A DNA stretch of 11,030 nt from Thermocaproicibacter sp036741535 (lineage in GTDB: Bacteria; Bacillota; Clostridia; Oscillospirales; Acutalibacteraceae), in the NCBI GenBank assembly GCA_036741535.1, contig DAINSB010000072.1:1-11030 (forward strand). Direction: 5' to 3'. The notes under the pieces were generated by a model. The model was given only the letters and a program-made list of their open reading frames with translations. It ran no database searches and was not told the origin of the DNA. Position 1 is the first letter of the stretch. Each line of letters begins with the position of its first letter. The translations under genes and the position numbers were made by a program. This document shows, one piece after another, positions 1 to 6,184 of the stretch.

Positions 1-544
1 CGGCGCGGATGCCGAGGCGGTGCGCGATGGGGGCGTAGACCTCCATGTTCTCGAGCGCCTTGTCCCGCTGCTTCTGCGGGGGCATGAACTCGATGGTCCG
101 CATGTTGTGCAGCCGGTCGGCGAGCTTGATGATGATGACCCGGATATCCTCGCTCATCGCGATGAGCATTTTGCGCAGGTTCTCCGCCTGCTGCACCTCG
201 CGCGAGGAATACGGGATGCGGCCGAGCTTGGTCACGCCGTCGATCAGGTTGGCGGTCTCGGCGCCAAACTCCTTGCGGAGCTGTTCGAGGGCCACGGGCG
301 TGTCTTCCACAACGTCGTGCAGCAGGCCGGCGACGACCGACTCCGAATCCATGCCGAGCTCCACGAGGATGCACGCGACGGCCACCGGATGGGAAATATA
401 CGGCGCCCCCGAAAGACGCTTCTGGTCCTTGTGGGAAGCCTCCGCCAGCTTGTAGGCGCGCTCGATCATGCCGATGTCGTACTCGTGCTCGCTCGACTTC
501 ATCAGCGCAAGAAGGTCGTCAAAGGTTTTCAGAGGCCACGCCAT
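1..544 (-). CDS. rel: RelA/SpoT-family (p)ppGpp synthetase/hydrolase, N-terminal part
   Basis: The frame starts at ATG 544 and runs off the left edge, so only 181 residues are seen. They form the HD hydrolase domain of the long bifunctional Rel enzymes. The metal-binding residues are present: His52 in YISHP, the HD pair at 76–77 in LLHDVVEDT, and the following ED at 80–81. The family signature KLADRLHNMRT lies at 140–150. An intact HD motif suggests that (p)ppGpp hydrolysis is retained; the synthetase, TGS and ACT domains would lie outside the window. Long Rel enzymes adjust growth to amino acid starvation by making and degrading (p)ppGpp. The start codon lies inside the end of recJ (16-nt overlap), after GGTGAG, so translation is probably coupled to recJ. 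The family call is certain; the balance of the two activities cannot be judged from this part. Confidence 0.95.
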   Translation of the reverse strand, partial: MAWPLKTFDDLLALMKSSEHEYDIGMIERAYKLAEASHKDQKRLSGAPYISHPVAVACILVELGMDSESVVAGLLHDVVEDTPVALEQLRKEFGAETANLIDGVTKLGRIPYSSREVQQAENLRKMLIAMSEDIRVIIIKLADRLHNMRTIEFMPPQKQRDKALENMEVYAPIAHRLGIRA

Positions 545-2613
545 TGTTTCTCACCGGCTTTGATAAAAGATTGAAGCGCAAAAAGGATGGAGGAATCCCG
601 CAGGCGGACTTTCCCCGCGGCGGGGACGATCCGCATGGAGCAATTCCCGGCGGATTTATGTAGCTCGATCAGCCGGCGCTCGGCAAAGACGTCGAGCGAA
701 ACCAGCAGCTTCGGCAGCGTAATTTTTCCGCCCGGAATGCGCGGCAGGAAGTTTTCCGGCCTCCCGCTGTAGCCGCCCGAGGACCGTACGGCGCGGTAGA
801 CGGCTTCAAAATCCTCCCGCGCCGGGAACAGGCGCTCCGCCTCTTCTTCGGCGAGAGGCTCGCCGCGCCGGAATTTCTCGTACAGCGCGCGCCCGGAAAG
901 CAGCTCTTCCGTATCGGACCCGGTAAAGCGGAGTTCCCGCACGACGACGGTCAGCTCCGGCCTGCCGTTGAATTCTTTCTTCTCGAGGACCACCGCCGCA
1001 TCCACCTCGTCGCCGATGCGGTAGCCGAACTCCTCCAGCGTCGTGCCGAATCGCATGCACGTCACCGACGCGGAGCCCTTCCGCAGCGTGAGGCGCAGGT
1101 GCTTTCCGCCGCCCACGGGCGTGATGTCGGCCAGGGCCATGTGCGCAAGACCGAACACCGGCCGCGGATTTCCGGTGCCGAACGGCTCGAGGCGGCTGAC
1201 CCAGTCGGGGATGTCGGCCGAGAGCTTCTCCGGCTTCAGGACGCAGTCGATGGAAAGCGCCGGGAACGGCATGGGCTTCGCGAGAGACGCGGCGTATCGG
1301 TTGATCGCCTCCCGGAACGGGCCGATGTTTTCCGTCTTGAGCGTCATGCCGGCCGCCATGGGGTGGCCGCCGAATTTCACCAGAAGCTCTCCGCACGCGC
1401 AGACGGCGTCGAACAGCGAAAACCCCTCGACGCTCCGCCCGGAGCCCTTGGCCGTATCGCCGGAAGAGGAGATGACGATGCAGGGTTTGCCGAATTTTTC
1501 CACCACGCGGGCGGCGACGATGCCGATCACGCCGCAGTGCCAGCCCTCGCCCGACACGACCAGCACGCGGTCCAGCAGCGACTTCGGGTTTTTGTCGAAC
1601 CACACCGCGACCTCGCGACAGACATCGTCTTCCATCCGGCGGCGGGTCCCGTTTTCCGCGCAGATTTCCACCGCGAGGGCCCCCGCATCCTCGGGGGATT
1701 CCGCAGTCAGCAGGCGCACGGCGCGGTCCGCGGAACCCATCCGCCCCGTCGCGTTGATGCGCGGGACGATGGTGAACGCGACGTTTTCCGCGGTCAGGCG
1801 GCGGCTCTCCATGCCGGACTGCTCGACGAGCGCCTGGATGCCAGGCCGGTCGGAGCGGGCCATCAGCGCGAGGCCGGCGCGCACGAGCGTCCGGTTCTCG
1901 CCCGTGAGGGGCACCACGTCCCCGATCGTCCCGATCGCGGCGAGGTCCGCGTAATTTTCGAGCAAAGCTTGCGCGTCGCCGTCCGGCCCCTCGAGCGCGG
2001 CGATCAGCTGGAAGGCCACGCCCGCCCCGGAAAAATCGCGGAACGGGCAGCGGCAGCCGTCCCGCCAGGCATCCACCACGGCGTAGGCCGGCGGCAGAGT
2101 CGCACCGGGCCGGTGGTGGTCCGTGACGACGATGTCGATGCCGAGCACCGAGGCGTGCTCCACCTCTTCTACGGAGGAAATCCCGTTGTCCACCGTTACG
2201 ATCAGGCGAACGCCCTGCCCGTTCAGGCGATCCACGGCGGAAAAGCTGAGGCCGTAGCCTTCGCTCTCCCGGTCCGGGATATAGTAGACCACGTCGCCTC
2301 CACAGGATTCCAGATAGGAATACAGCATGGCCGTCGCGGTAACTCCGTCGGCGTCATAGTCGCCGAACACGGCGATTTTTTCAAACCCGTCCAGCGCGCG
2401 GTTGATGCGGCCGACGGCCTTTTCCATATCCGGAAGCAGAAGCGGGTCGGAGAGGGCCGGGCCGCCGCCGAGGAGTTCCTGCGCCCTCTGCGCGTCGCCC
2501 GCCCCGCGGATTTGAAGCAGGACTGCGAGCAGCGGAGGGATACCAAGTTCCACCGCCAGCCGGAGCGCCGCCTGCCGGTCATACGGTAGAACATTCCACT
2601 TTTTGATACTCAA
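529..2613 (-). CDS. recJ: Single-stranded-DNA-specific 5'-3' exonuclease RecJ
   Basis: RecJ degrades single-stranded DNA 5' to 3' in recombination and repair. All DHH-family motifs are visible (numbering from the TTG start): DYDADG 85–90, DNG 142–144, DHH 165–167, GTIGD 228–232 and NATGRMG 287–293. The DHHA1 part follows, with GEGWHCGVIGIVAARV and GGHPMAAGMTL, then an OB-like region and a C-terminal extension typical of clostridial RecJ. The open frame reaches 2652, but an excellent promoter at 2640–2668 would start transcription near 2633. An ATG at 2652 could then not be used, and ATG 2631 would be almost leaderless. TTG 2613 is preceded by AGGTGGGC and gives the usual family N-terminus (SIKKWNVLPYD, 694 residues), so I chose it. 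The 3' end overlaps rel by 16 nt. Many Bacillota have apt between recJ and rel; here it is missing. Confidence 0.96.
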   Translation of the reverse strand: MSIKKWNVLPYDRQAALRLAVELGIPPLLAVLLQIRGAGDAQRAQELLGGGPALSDPLLLPDMEKAVGRINRALDGFEKIAVFGDYDADGVTATAMLYSYLESCGGDVVYYIPDRESEGYGLSFSAVDRLNGQGVRLIVTVDNGISSVEEVEHASVLGIDIVVTDHHRPGATLPPAYAVVDAWRDGCRCPFRDFSGAGVAFQLIAALEGPDGDAQALLENYADLAAIGTIGDVVPLTGENRTLVRAGLALMARSDRPGIQALVEQSGMESRRLTAENVAFTIVPRINATGRMGSADRAVRLLTAESPEDAGALAVEICAENGTRRRMEDDVCREVAVWFDKNPKSLLDRVLVVSGEGWHCGVIGIVAARVVEKFGKPCIVISSSGDTAKGSGRSVEGFSLFDAVCACGELLVKFGGHPMAAGMTLKTENIGPFREAINRYAASLAKPMPFPALSIDCVLKPEKLSADIPDWVSRLEPFGTGNPRPVFGLAHMALADITPVGGGKHLRLTLRKGSASVTCMRFGTTLEEFGYRIGDEVDAAVVLEKKEFNGRPELTVVVRELRFTGSDTEELLSGRALYEKFRRGEPLAEEEAERLFPAREDFEAVYRAVRSSGGYSGRPENFLPRIPGGKITLPKLLVSLDVFAERRLIELHKSAGNCSMRIVPAAGKVRLRDSSILFALQSFIKAGEKQWRGL

Positions 2614-2639
2614 TCTGCCCACCTGCCCCATAATTTTTA

Positions 2640-2668
2640 ATTGTATCATCACGGGGCAAGATATTCAA
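2640..2668 (-). promoter_or_regulatory. Sigma-A promoter of recJ–rel
   Basis: On the minus strand, TTGAAT (2668–2663) and TACAAT (2645–2640) are separated by exactly 17 bp. TG lies one base before the -10, making it an extended -10. The expected start of transcription is about 2633. This decides the recJ start codon in favour of TTG 2613. Confidence 0.75.
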
Positions 2669-2721
2669 TACGGATCGTGCGGAAACAAGTCCGAAAAAGT
2701 CGGAAAGGAAACTTTCGTATG

Positions 2722-2760
2722 ATAAAAAACAGGAACGGGCGTGCATCCGCTCGTTCCTGT
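2722..2760 (-). terminator. Rho-independent terminator after the coat protein gene
   Basis: Read on the minus strand, a 13-position stem (2760–2748 with 2741–2729, one C·A mismatch) and a 6-nt loop are followed by six T (2729–2724). It lies 24 nt after the stop of the CotF-like gene and separates the sporulation pair from recJ. Confidence 0.9.
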
Positions 2761-2783
2761 CCCCGTTTTTCAAAAATTCCCGT

Positions 2784-3083
2784 TCAGCTCTGGCTCTGCG
2801 CGCTCTGGAATTTCTGCTTCGCCTGCTGAATCTTCTGCTGTTCCGCGTTGGACGTCTGATACCATCCACGCTGCTTCATGGTATCGAACACGTCCGCCTG
2901 AATCTGATGCTCCTCCTGCAGGAGTTTCATGAATTCGTCGCGCGTATTCGCGGAAGCGCATTCGTTCGTGAACGTATTGTACGTGTCGGTGATGAATTTC
3001 TGGGACGAAAGAACGTCGTACATCATATCTTTTTCAGTGATGGAATTCCCCGGCTGGTTTCCGCTGATCTGGGAAAGATTCAT
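2784..3083 (-). CDS. CotF-like spore coat protein
   Basis: The protein has 99 residues and matches the Coat_F family: EKDMMYDVLSSQKFITDTYN, then EEHQIQADVFDTMKQRGWY, a helical ferritin-like hairpin. CotF proteins are structural parts of the spore coat. The frame is open further upstream, but ATG 3083 has AAAGGAAG at proper spacing. The frame upstream of it is covered by the preceding gene, whose TGA stop overlaps this ribosome binding site; the gap is 14 nt. The C-terminus is rich in Gln, Lys and Ser (QQAKQKFQSAQSQS), a common low-complexity tail in coat proteins. It forms a two-gene unit with the gene at 3098–3280, closed by the terminator at 2722–2760. The family is clear; the exact coat layer is unknown. 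Confidence 0.88.
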   Translation of the reverse strand: MNLSQISGNQPGNSITEKDMMYDVLSSQKFITDTYNTFTNECASANTRDEFMKLLQEEHQIQADVFDTMKQRGWYQTSNAEQQKIQQAKQKFQSAQSQS

Positions 3084-3097
3084 TTTTGCACTTCCTT

Positions 3098-3280
3098 TCA
3101 GTTTAAAAGATTCATGAGTTGATTGTAATGGCACTGATGTTTTTGCGCGATGGCGTCGCATTTCTGCTTCAGTTCCTGGTCGTTGCACATCTGGGAATAG
3201 GCCTTCATTTTGCAGATCAGCGTCTGCTCGCTTGACAGCTCATCCTCGATGGCGGAAAGCTCTTTTGTCGTAAGCGGCAT
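3098..3280 (-). CDS. Small helical four-cysteine protein, probably spore coat associated
   Basis: This 60-residue protein starts at ATG 3280 after GGGAG. The pattern (TTKELSAIEDELSSEQTLI, then IAQKHQCHYNQL) resembles the small helical proteins often encoded next to CotF-type coat genes in Clostridia, and it may itself be a shortened relative of the Coat_F fold. Its four cysteines lie at 23, 32, 41 and 50, exactly nine residues apart. Given the partner gene, disulfide cross-linking in the coat is a reasonable guess, but it is inference. Function is otherwise unknown. Confidence 0.75.
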   Translation of the reverse strand: MPLTTKELSAIEDELSSEQTLICKMKAYSQMCNDQELKQKCDAIAQKHQCHYNQLMNLLN

Positions 3281-3319
3281 TTTGGCAACACTCCCTTTCT
3301 TTTGGTAAGATTATATTTT

Positions 3320-3348
3320 TAGTATCCTACACGCGGCCGGAAATATAC
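3320..3348 (-). promoter_or_regulatory. Possible sporulation sigma (sigma-G-like) promoter
   Basis: On the minus strand, GTATA (3348–3344) fits the sigma-G -35 pattern GHATR. After 17 bp, GATACTA (3326–3320) fits CATWHTA except for its first base. It lies 40 nt before the coat-associated gene at 3280. GTATATT would also fit a sigma-E -35 box, but the -10 is then poor. This is a reading by eye with B. subtilis consensus sequences. Confidence 0.35.
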
Positions 3349-3350
3349 AT

Positions 3351-3379
3351 GCTACATGTCACAAAGCGACCTATGTAGC
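3351..3379 (-). promoter_or_regulatory. Hairpin over the mazF stop codon containing UACAU
   Basis: On the minus strand, a perfect 7-bp stem (3379–3373 with 3357–3351) continues, after a 2-nt bulge, into a 5-bp stem with a TTT loop. The 5' arm holds UACAU (3377–3373), whose last base is the first base of the mazF TAG stop. No T tract follows, so it is not a typical terminator. Confidence 0.6.
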
Positions 3380-3745
3380 CTGCCGCATGGCTTCCCTTCC
3401 CGTAACGAGGCCAAAGCTGACGGAAAGCGCCTGGTCGACAAGCGACATGGCTCTTTCGTCGAGGCTGCCCATGCGCTCCTTGAGCCTGTGCTTGTCGATG
3501 GTGCGCACCTGCTCGAGCAGAACGATGGAATCTTTTGCAAGGCCGGTCGTGCCCGCATCCAGCATGATATGCGTCGGCAGATTGGCCTTCGAGCGTTGGC
3601 TCGTAATGGCGGCTGCAATCACCGTCGGGCTGAACCGGTTCCCGACGTCGTTCTGGACGATCAGAACCGGCCGGATGCCCCCCTGTTCCGATCCCACGAC
3701 CGGGCTGAGATCGGCATAATAAATATCGCCCCTCCGGACAATCAT
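3371..3745 (-). CDS. mazF: MazF/EndoA-type mRNA endoribonuclease toxin
   Basis: The 124-residue protein is of the EndoA (NdoA) type of Bacillota. The core GSEQGGIRPVLIVQND lies at 18–33, followed by NRFSP and LEQVRTIDK. Arg25 and Thr48, the catalytic pair of B. subtilis EndoA, are at the same positions, so it should be active. Relatives cleave single-stranded RNA at U^ACAU. ATG 3745 was chosen because it gives the family N-terminus (MIVRRGDIYYADLSP) with GGAG nine bases upstream. The frame is open to another ATG at 3805, which would add 20 residues without a good ribosome binding site. No ribbon-helix-helix antitoxin gene is visible directly upstream, where a terminator (3872–3897) separates it from the previous frame. 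Its neighbours are sporulation genes. Confidence 0.95.
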   Translation of the reverse strand: MIVRRGDIYYADLSPVVGSEQGGIRPVLIVQNDVGNRFSPTVIAAAITSQRSKANLPTHIMLDAGTTGLAKDSIVLLEQVRTIDKHRLKERMGSLDERAMSLVDQALSVSFGLVTGREAMRQAT

Positions 3746-3871
3746 GTTTTCACGCTCCGAATCTTCTGTTAGATTAAAATGGATTTGCGTTCTTATCTTT
3801 GACATTCTTTTGCGGATTTATGCAATGCAGGCATATATCCTATAATATTATTGGTCCGCCGGGGTTGACAT

Positions 3872-3897
3872 AAAAAAAGCCCCGCTCACACGCGGGG
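3872..3897 (-). terminator. Rho-independent terminator
   Basis: Read on the minus strand, a 6-bp all-GC stem (3897–3892 with 3885–3880, CCCCGC/GCGGGG) with a 6-nt loop is followed by C and seven T (3878–3872). It ends the transcript carrying the frame at 3958–4203 and lies upstream of mazF. Confidence 0.85.
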
Positions 3898-3957
3898 GTT
3901 CTGCCAATACCGCCGGCGGGGGGGCCGTCGGATCATTTTCAATTCTGAAACATTCCG

Positions 3958-4203
3958 CTATTCCGAAGGGAAGCGGCCGGCAGCGGCCTTTCTTTTCTCC
4001 TCCGCGAACAGCTTTTGCAGAAAATCCAGTTGGACCGGCATGGCATCCATGCTGTTGAAGATGCGGTGGGACAGGTGCATGCCCGTGAGCAGCAACGCCA
4101 TGGGATAGAGGACGTTTTCCGGAATGTCCGTCTCGGCGGAAAGCCGGGAGGCCGTCTCGCGCAGGATCCCCAGCTGGTTCTGCAGAAGCGAAACCGGGGC
4201 CTC
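3958..4203 (-). pseudogene. Open frame with coding character but no usual start codon
   Basis: A minus-strand frame ending at TAG 3958–3960 is open back to the stop of the DUF1540 gene (TGA 4281–4279), with which it is in frame. From 4203 it reads 81 residues with a natural, helical composition, for example SLLQNQLGILRETASRLSAE and LLTGMHLSHRIFNSMDAM. Third codon positions are strongly GC-rich, like the neighbouring genes. There is no ATG, GTG or TTG before ATG 4101, which would leave only 47 residues. GGAGG (4204–4200) follows the T tract of the DUF1540 terminator, but no usual start is spaced correctly after it; CTG 4185 is 14 nt away. A terminator follows at 3872–3897, as expected of a transcribed unit. 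It may be a gene with its 5' end replaced, or one using a non-standard start. I do not recognise the family. Confidence 0.4.
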
Positions 4204-4205
4204 CG

Positions 4206-4254
4206 AAAAAAAAAGCAGCCCTCCCGGGCAGGAAAACCTGCCGGAAAAGGCTGC
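4206..4254 (-). terminator. Strong rho-independent terminator after the DUF1540 gene
   Basis: Read on the minus strand, a long hairpin (4254–4215; outer GCAGCC/GGCTGC, inner GGCAGG/CCTGCC with a TTTT loop, G·T pairs and one mismatch between) is followed by nine T (4214–4206). It lies 24 nt after the DUF1540 stop. Confidence 0.93.
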
Positions 4255-4278
4255 CGTGAATCCCCGTCCCGCCGAAAA

Positions 4279-4611
4279 TCAGCGGGAACCCGACCGGAAC
4301 GTAGAGCACTCCGTCTTGATCTGGCCGCCGTTCACAGGAGTGGTGCTGATGTCCACGTGGTTGGCGCTGCAGGCCATCTGCTGGTTGTAGACGCAGTTCG
4401 CCGCCTCGCAATGAATATCCAGCGTGGGATTCGGCGACTCGTGATCCACCGAATTCGTCGCCGCGCCGCCGTCCTTCCTGTCGATAAAGTTTGCGCAGAA
4501 CGTCTGTTTGGAGTTCGAGGAATCCGGGCCGCTGACCATGATGTCCGGCCGGCAGCACAGGGATTCCCGGTTGTTGGCACAGCCCGCGACTGTGCAATGC
4601 AAATCCGTCAT
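4279..4611 (-). CDS. Tandem DUF1540 cysteine-rich protein
   Basis: The 110-residue protein holds two copies of the DUF1540 pattern. In repeat 1, Cys6, 11, 19 (and 20) and 39 lie in LHCTVAGCANN to TFCANF. In repeat 2, Cys68, 73, 81 and 102 lie in IHCEAANCVYN to TECSTF. Four regularly placed cysteines per repeat suggest metal binding, but the family has no established function. ATG 4611 is preferred to TTG 4617, because AAAGGG lies 10 nt before the ATG and only 4 nt before the TTG. The linker between the repeats (about 43–65) is polar. The gene is set apart by a hairpin upstream (4633–4676) and a strong terminator downstream, so it is probably its own unit. A weak promoter-like pair (TTGAAT 4706–4701, 18 bp, CAAAAT 4682–4677) lies upstream. 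Confidence 0.88.
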   Translation of the reverse strand: MTDLHCTVAGCANNRESLCCRPDIMVSGPDSSNSKQTFCANFIDRKDGGAATNSVDHESPNPTLDIHCEAANCVYNQQMACSANHVDISTTPVNGGQIKTECSTFRSGSR

Positions 4612-4632
4612 CTTCAAGGCACCCTTTCAAAT

Positions 4633-4676
4633 AAAATCGGTCTTTGTTCCGACACGCACCGGAAAAAGACGGATTT
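4633..4676 (-). terminator. Hairpin between the ECF gene and DUF1540: terminator or attenuator
   Basis: On the minus strand, a stem of 12 positions (outer AAATC/GATTT, then GTCTTT/AAAGAC, one C·C mismatch) continues into TTCCG/CGGAA with an 8-nt loop. TTTTATTT follows. It ends just before the ribosome binding site of the DUF1540 gene. It may end the ECF operon, or lie in the leader of DUF1540 and limit its expression. Confidence 0.45.
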
Positions 4677-4698
4677 ATTTTGTGCCAAGACGGCGGGA

Positions 4699-5337
4699 TT
4701 ATTCAAAATTGTGGAATACGTGTTTCCGCAGCGGATACCCGATGCCGTAGGCGGCGGCCCCGCCGATCACCGCCTCCGGAATCCCGTTCGTCAGCACGGT
4801 AAGGCCGATCAGCCCGAGAAGCGCGCCGATGTCACGGCCGAGCGCGGCGGCATAGCTCCTGCCGAAAAAGACATAGATCCCGCCCAGGACGAGCACGGTG
4901 TTCGTCAGGCTGCCGAGGACGCCGCTGACGGAATACGCCAGACCGTTCCGCCAGTGAAGGCGCGTGAACAGGGAAAGGCATCCGGCGGTCACGGCGCCGA
5001 CCAAGATCCTGGGGACAAAGCAAACGACCAGGCTCCAGAAATTCCCTTTGAACGGGCCCAGAGAATAAACCGGCGTGAAAACGAACGCCGTCAACGGGTT
5101 CGGCGGGAAAAAGGTCCACACGATAAAACTGAACAGCCCGGCAAAGGCGCCCATGGCCATGCCGGTCCCGGCGCCGAGCACCACCGCGGCAATGATGACC
5201 GGCACCATGCCGAGGGTCGCGACGAGCGGCCCGATCGGGATCGACCCGAGCGGCGTGAAGCAGACGATCGCCTCAATGGCCAGCAACAGCGCGAACTGCG
5301 CCAGGCGAAGCGTTTTTTTGCTGATGGAAGCTCTCAT
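4699..5337 (-). CDS. ECF transporter S component (substrate-binding membrane subunit)
   Basis: The 212-residue membrane protein has about six hydrophobic segments (roughly 11–30, 36–57, 60–77, 100–125, 134–158 and 168–200). The features PLGSIPIGPLVATLGMVPVI and VLGAGTGMAMGAFAGLFSF are typical of the ECF_trnsprt family, which includes vitamin carriers such as pantothenate-type PanT. S components bind one vitamin or related solute and share an energizing module (EcfA, EcfA', EcfT). That module is not encoded here, so it would be supplied from elsewhere (group II type). Substrate specificity cannot be read from the sequence. ATG 5337 follows GGGGAG and overlaps the stop of the preceding gene (ATGA), so the two proteins are translationally coupled. 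Confidence 0.9.
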   Translation of the reverse strand: MRASISKKTLRLAQFALLLAIEAIVCFTPLGSIPIGPLVATLGMVPVIIAAVVLGAGTGMAMGAFAGLFSFIVWTFFPPNPLTAFVFTPVYSLGPFKGNFWSLVVCFVPRILVGAVTAGCLSLFTRLHWRNGLAYSVSGVLGSLTNTVLVLGGIYVFFGRSYAAALGRDIGALLGLIGLTVLTNGIPEAVIGGAAAYGIGYPLRKHVFHNFE

Positions 5338-5978
5338 GACACGCTCTCCCCACTCTGGCCGTCGCGGGCGCGGACGGTCTTCGCGATCAGTTCGGCCGTG
5401 GCGTCGATGCCGTAATCGGAAGAGTCGACCGAAAGGGAATAATGGTCCGGCTCGCCCCATTTTTTGTCGGTGCAGTAGCCGTAATAGTCTGACCGCTGCC
5501 GATCCGTTACGATCATCTGCTCGGCGGCATTTTGCACCGGAACGCCGTAATTTCTGATGATTCTGTCCATACGGGAAAATTCGTCCGCGCTGACAAAGAC
5601 GCTGAACACCTCCGCCGTGCCGCGGAGAAGCTCGTCCGCGCACCGGCCCACAATGACGCAGGGGCCCTTCTGACAGGTCTGCTCGAGGATCTGCTTTTGC
5701 AGCAGAAAAACATCCCGACTGACCCGCCTCCCCTTCCAGACGGGATTGCCGCCGTCAAACAGGTAATCCGTCATCAGAATGGAATACAGCTCGTCGCCCC
5801 GCGCCTTTTCCGGCGCATTTTCAAAGGCGGATATATCCGCCCCGCTGTCCCGGGCAATTTCGGCGATCGTCTTTCTGTCGTAAAAGGGGACGGAAAATTC
5901 TTCCGCCAGTTTCCGCCCGATCTCCAGGCCGCCGCTCCCGAACTGCCGCGCAATGGTAATGACACGCTTTGTCTCCAT
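5334..5978 (-). CDS. Cytidylate kinase-like family protein
   Basis: The 214-residue protein matches the Cytidylate_kin2 family of P-loop kinases. The N-terminus VITIARQFGSGGLEIGRKLA (6–25) carries the modified nucleotide-binding loop, and PFYDRK follows at 31–36. The family motif DRQRSDYYGYCTDKKWG lies at 159–175, then DHYSLSVDSS. True CMP kinase (Cmk) has a normal GxxxxGKG loop, so this is a relative with an unknown substrate. ATG 5978 is preferred to TTG 5981, because GAGGTGG is correctly spaced only for the ATG. It is coupled by an ATGA overlap to an ECF S component. It could phosphorylate the transported compound and trap it in the cell, but that is inference. Confidence 0.88.
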   Translation of the reverse strand: METKRVITIARQFGSGGLEIGRKLAEEFSVPFYDRKTIAEIARDSGADISAFENAPEKARGDELYSILMTDYLFDGGNPVWKGRRVSRDVFLLQKQILEQTCQKGPCVIVGRCADELLRGTAEVFSVFVSADEFSRMDRIIRNYGVPVQNAAEQMIVTDRQRSDYYGYCTDKKWGEPDHYSLSVDSSDYGIDATAELIAKTVRARDGQSGESVS

Positions 5979-6066
5979 CAAACCACCTCATATCCTAAGA
6001 TCATGCGTTTTTCTCCGCCCGGCGCGGGCCGTCGCGGCCTTCGCCGGATACGGAAAGTACGGCGGT

Positions 6067-6095
6067 ATTATAACACATCGGGTCGCAAAAAGAAA
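6067..6095 (-). promoter_or_regulatory. Promoter of the kinase–ECF operon
   Basis: On the minus strand, a perfect TATAAT (6072–6067) is preceded by TGT, making an extended -10. At 17 bp spacing the -35 is only TTTCTT (6095–6090). The leader of about 80 nt holds a hairpin (6047–6042 with 6024–6019, inner stem 6039–6035 with 6031–6027), with GAGGTGG before the ATG. Confidence 0.65.
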
Positions 6096-6149
6096 CCGTC
6101 GACCGCGATTTTCGGAAATTTAACCGCGACCCGTTTTGACGGAAACCGC

Positions 6150-6178
6150 TTGACAAAATTCGCATCGGCGCATATAAT
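6150..6178 (+). promoter_or_regulatory. Consensus sigma-A promoter of the T-box–trpXYZ unit
   Basis: TTGACA (6150–6155), a 17-bp spacer and TATAAT (6173–6178) match the sigma-A consensus perfectly. Transcription should start near 6185, just before the T-box leader. It is back to back with the minus-strand promoter at 6067–6095. Confidence 0.95.
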
Positions 6179-6184
6179 AATAGC

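Noticed and set aside
1099..2589. 496-codon plus-strand open frame opposite recJ
   Set aside because: It is a GC-rich shadow of recJ: Arg/Ala/His-rich composition, no recognisable domain and no ribosome binding site, while the minus strand has all RecJ motifs.
3746..3805. 20-codon N-terminal extension of MazF from ATG 3805
   Set aside because: No ribosome binding site precedes it, and EndoA-type proteins begin at MIVRRGD; kept only as a possible antitoxin remnant in the findings.
3865..3870. TTGACA on the plus strand, a perfect -35 box
   Set aside because: No -10 box lies 16–18 bp downstream; the region is the T tract and stem of a minus-strand terminator.
3848..4630. 260-codon minus-strand frame over the DUF1540 region
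   Set aside because: It runs through two terminators and is in a different frame from the DUF1540 cysteine repeats; random composition.
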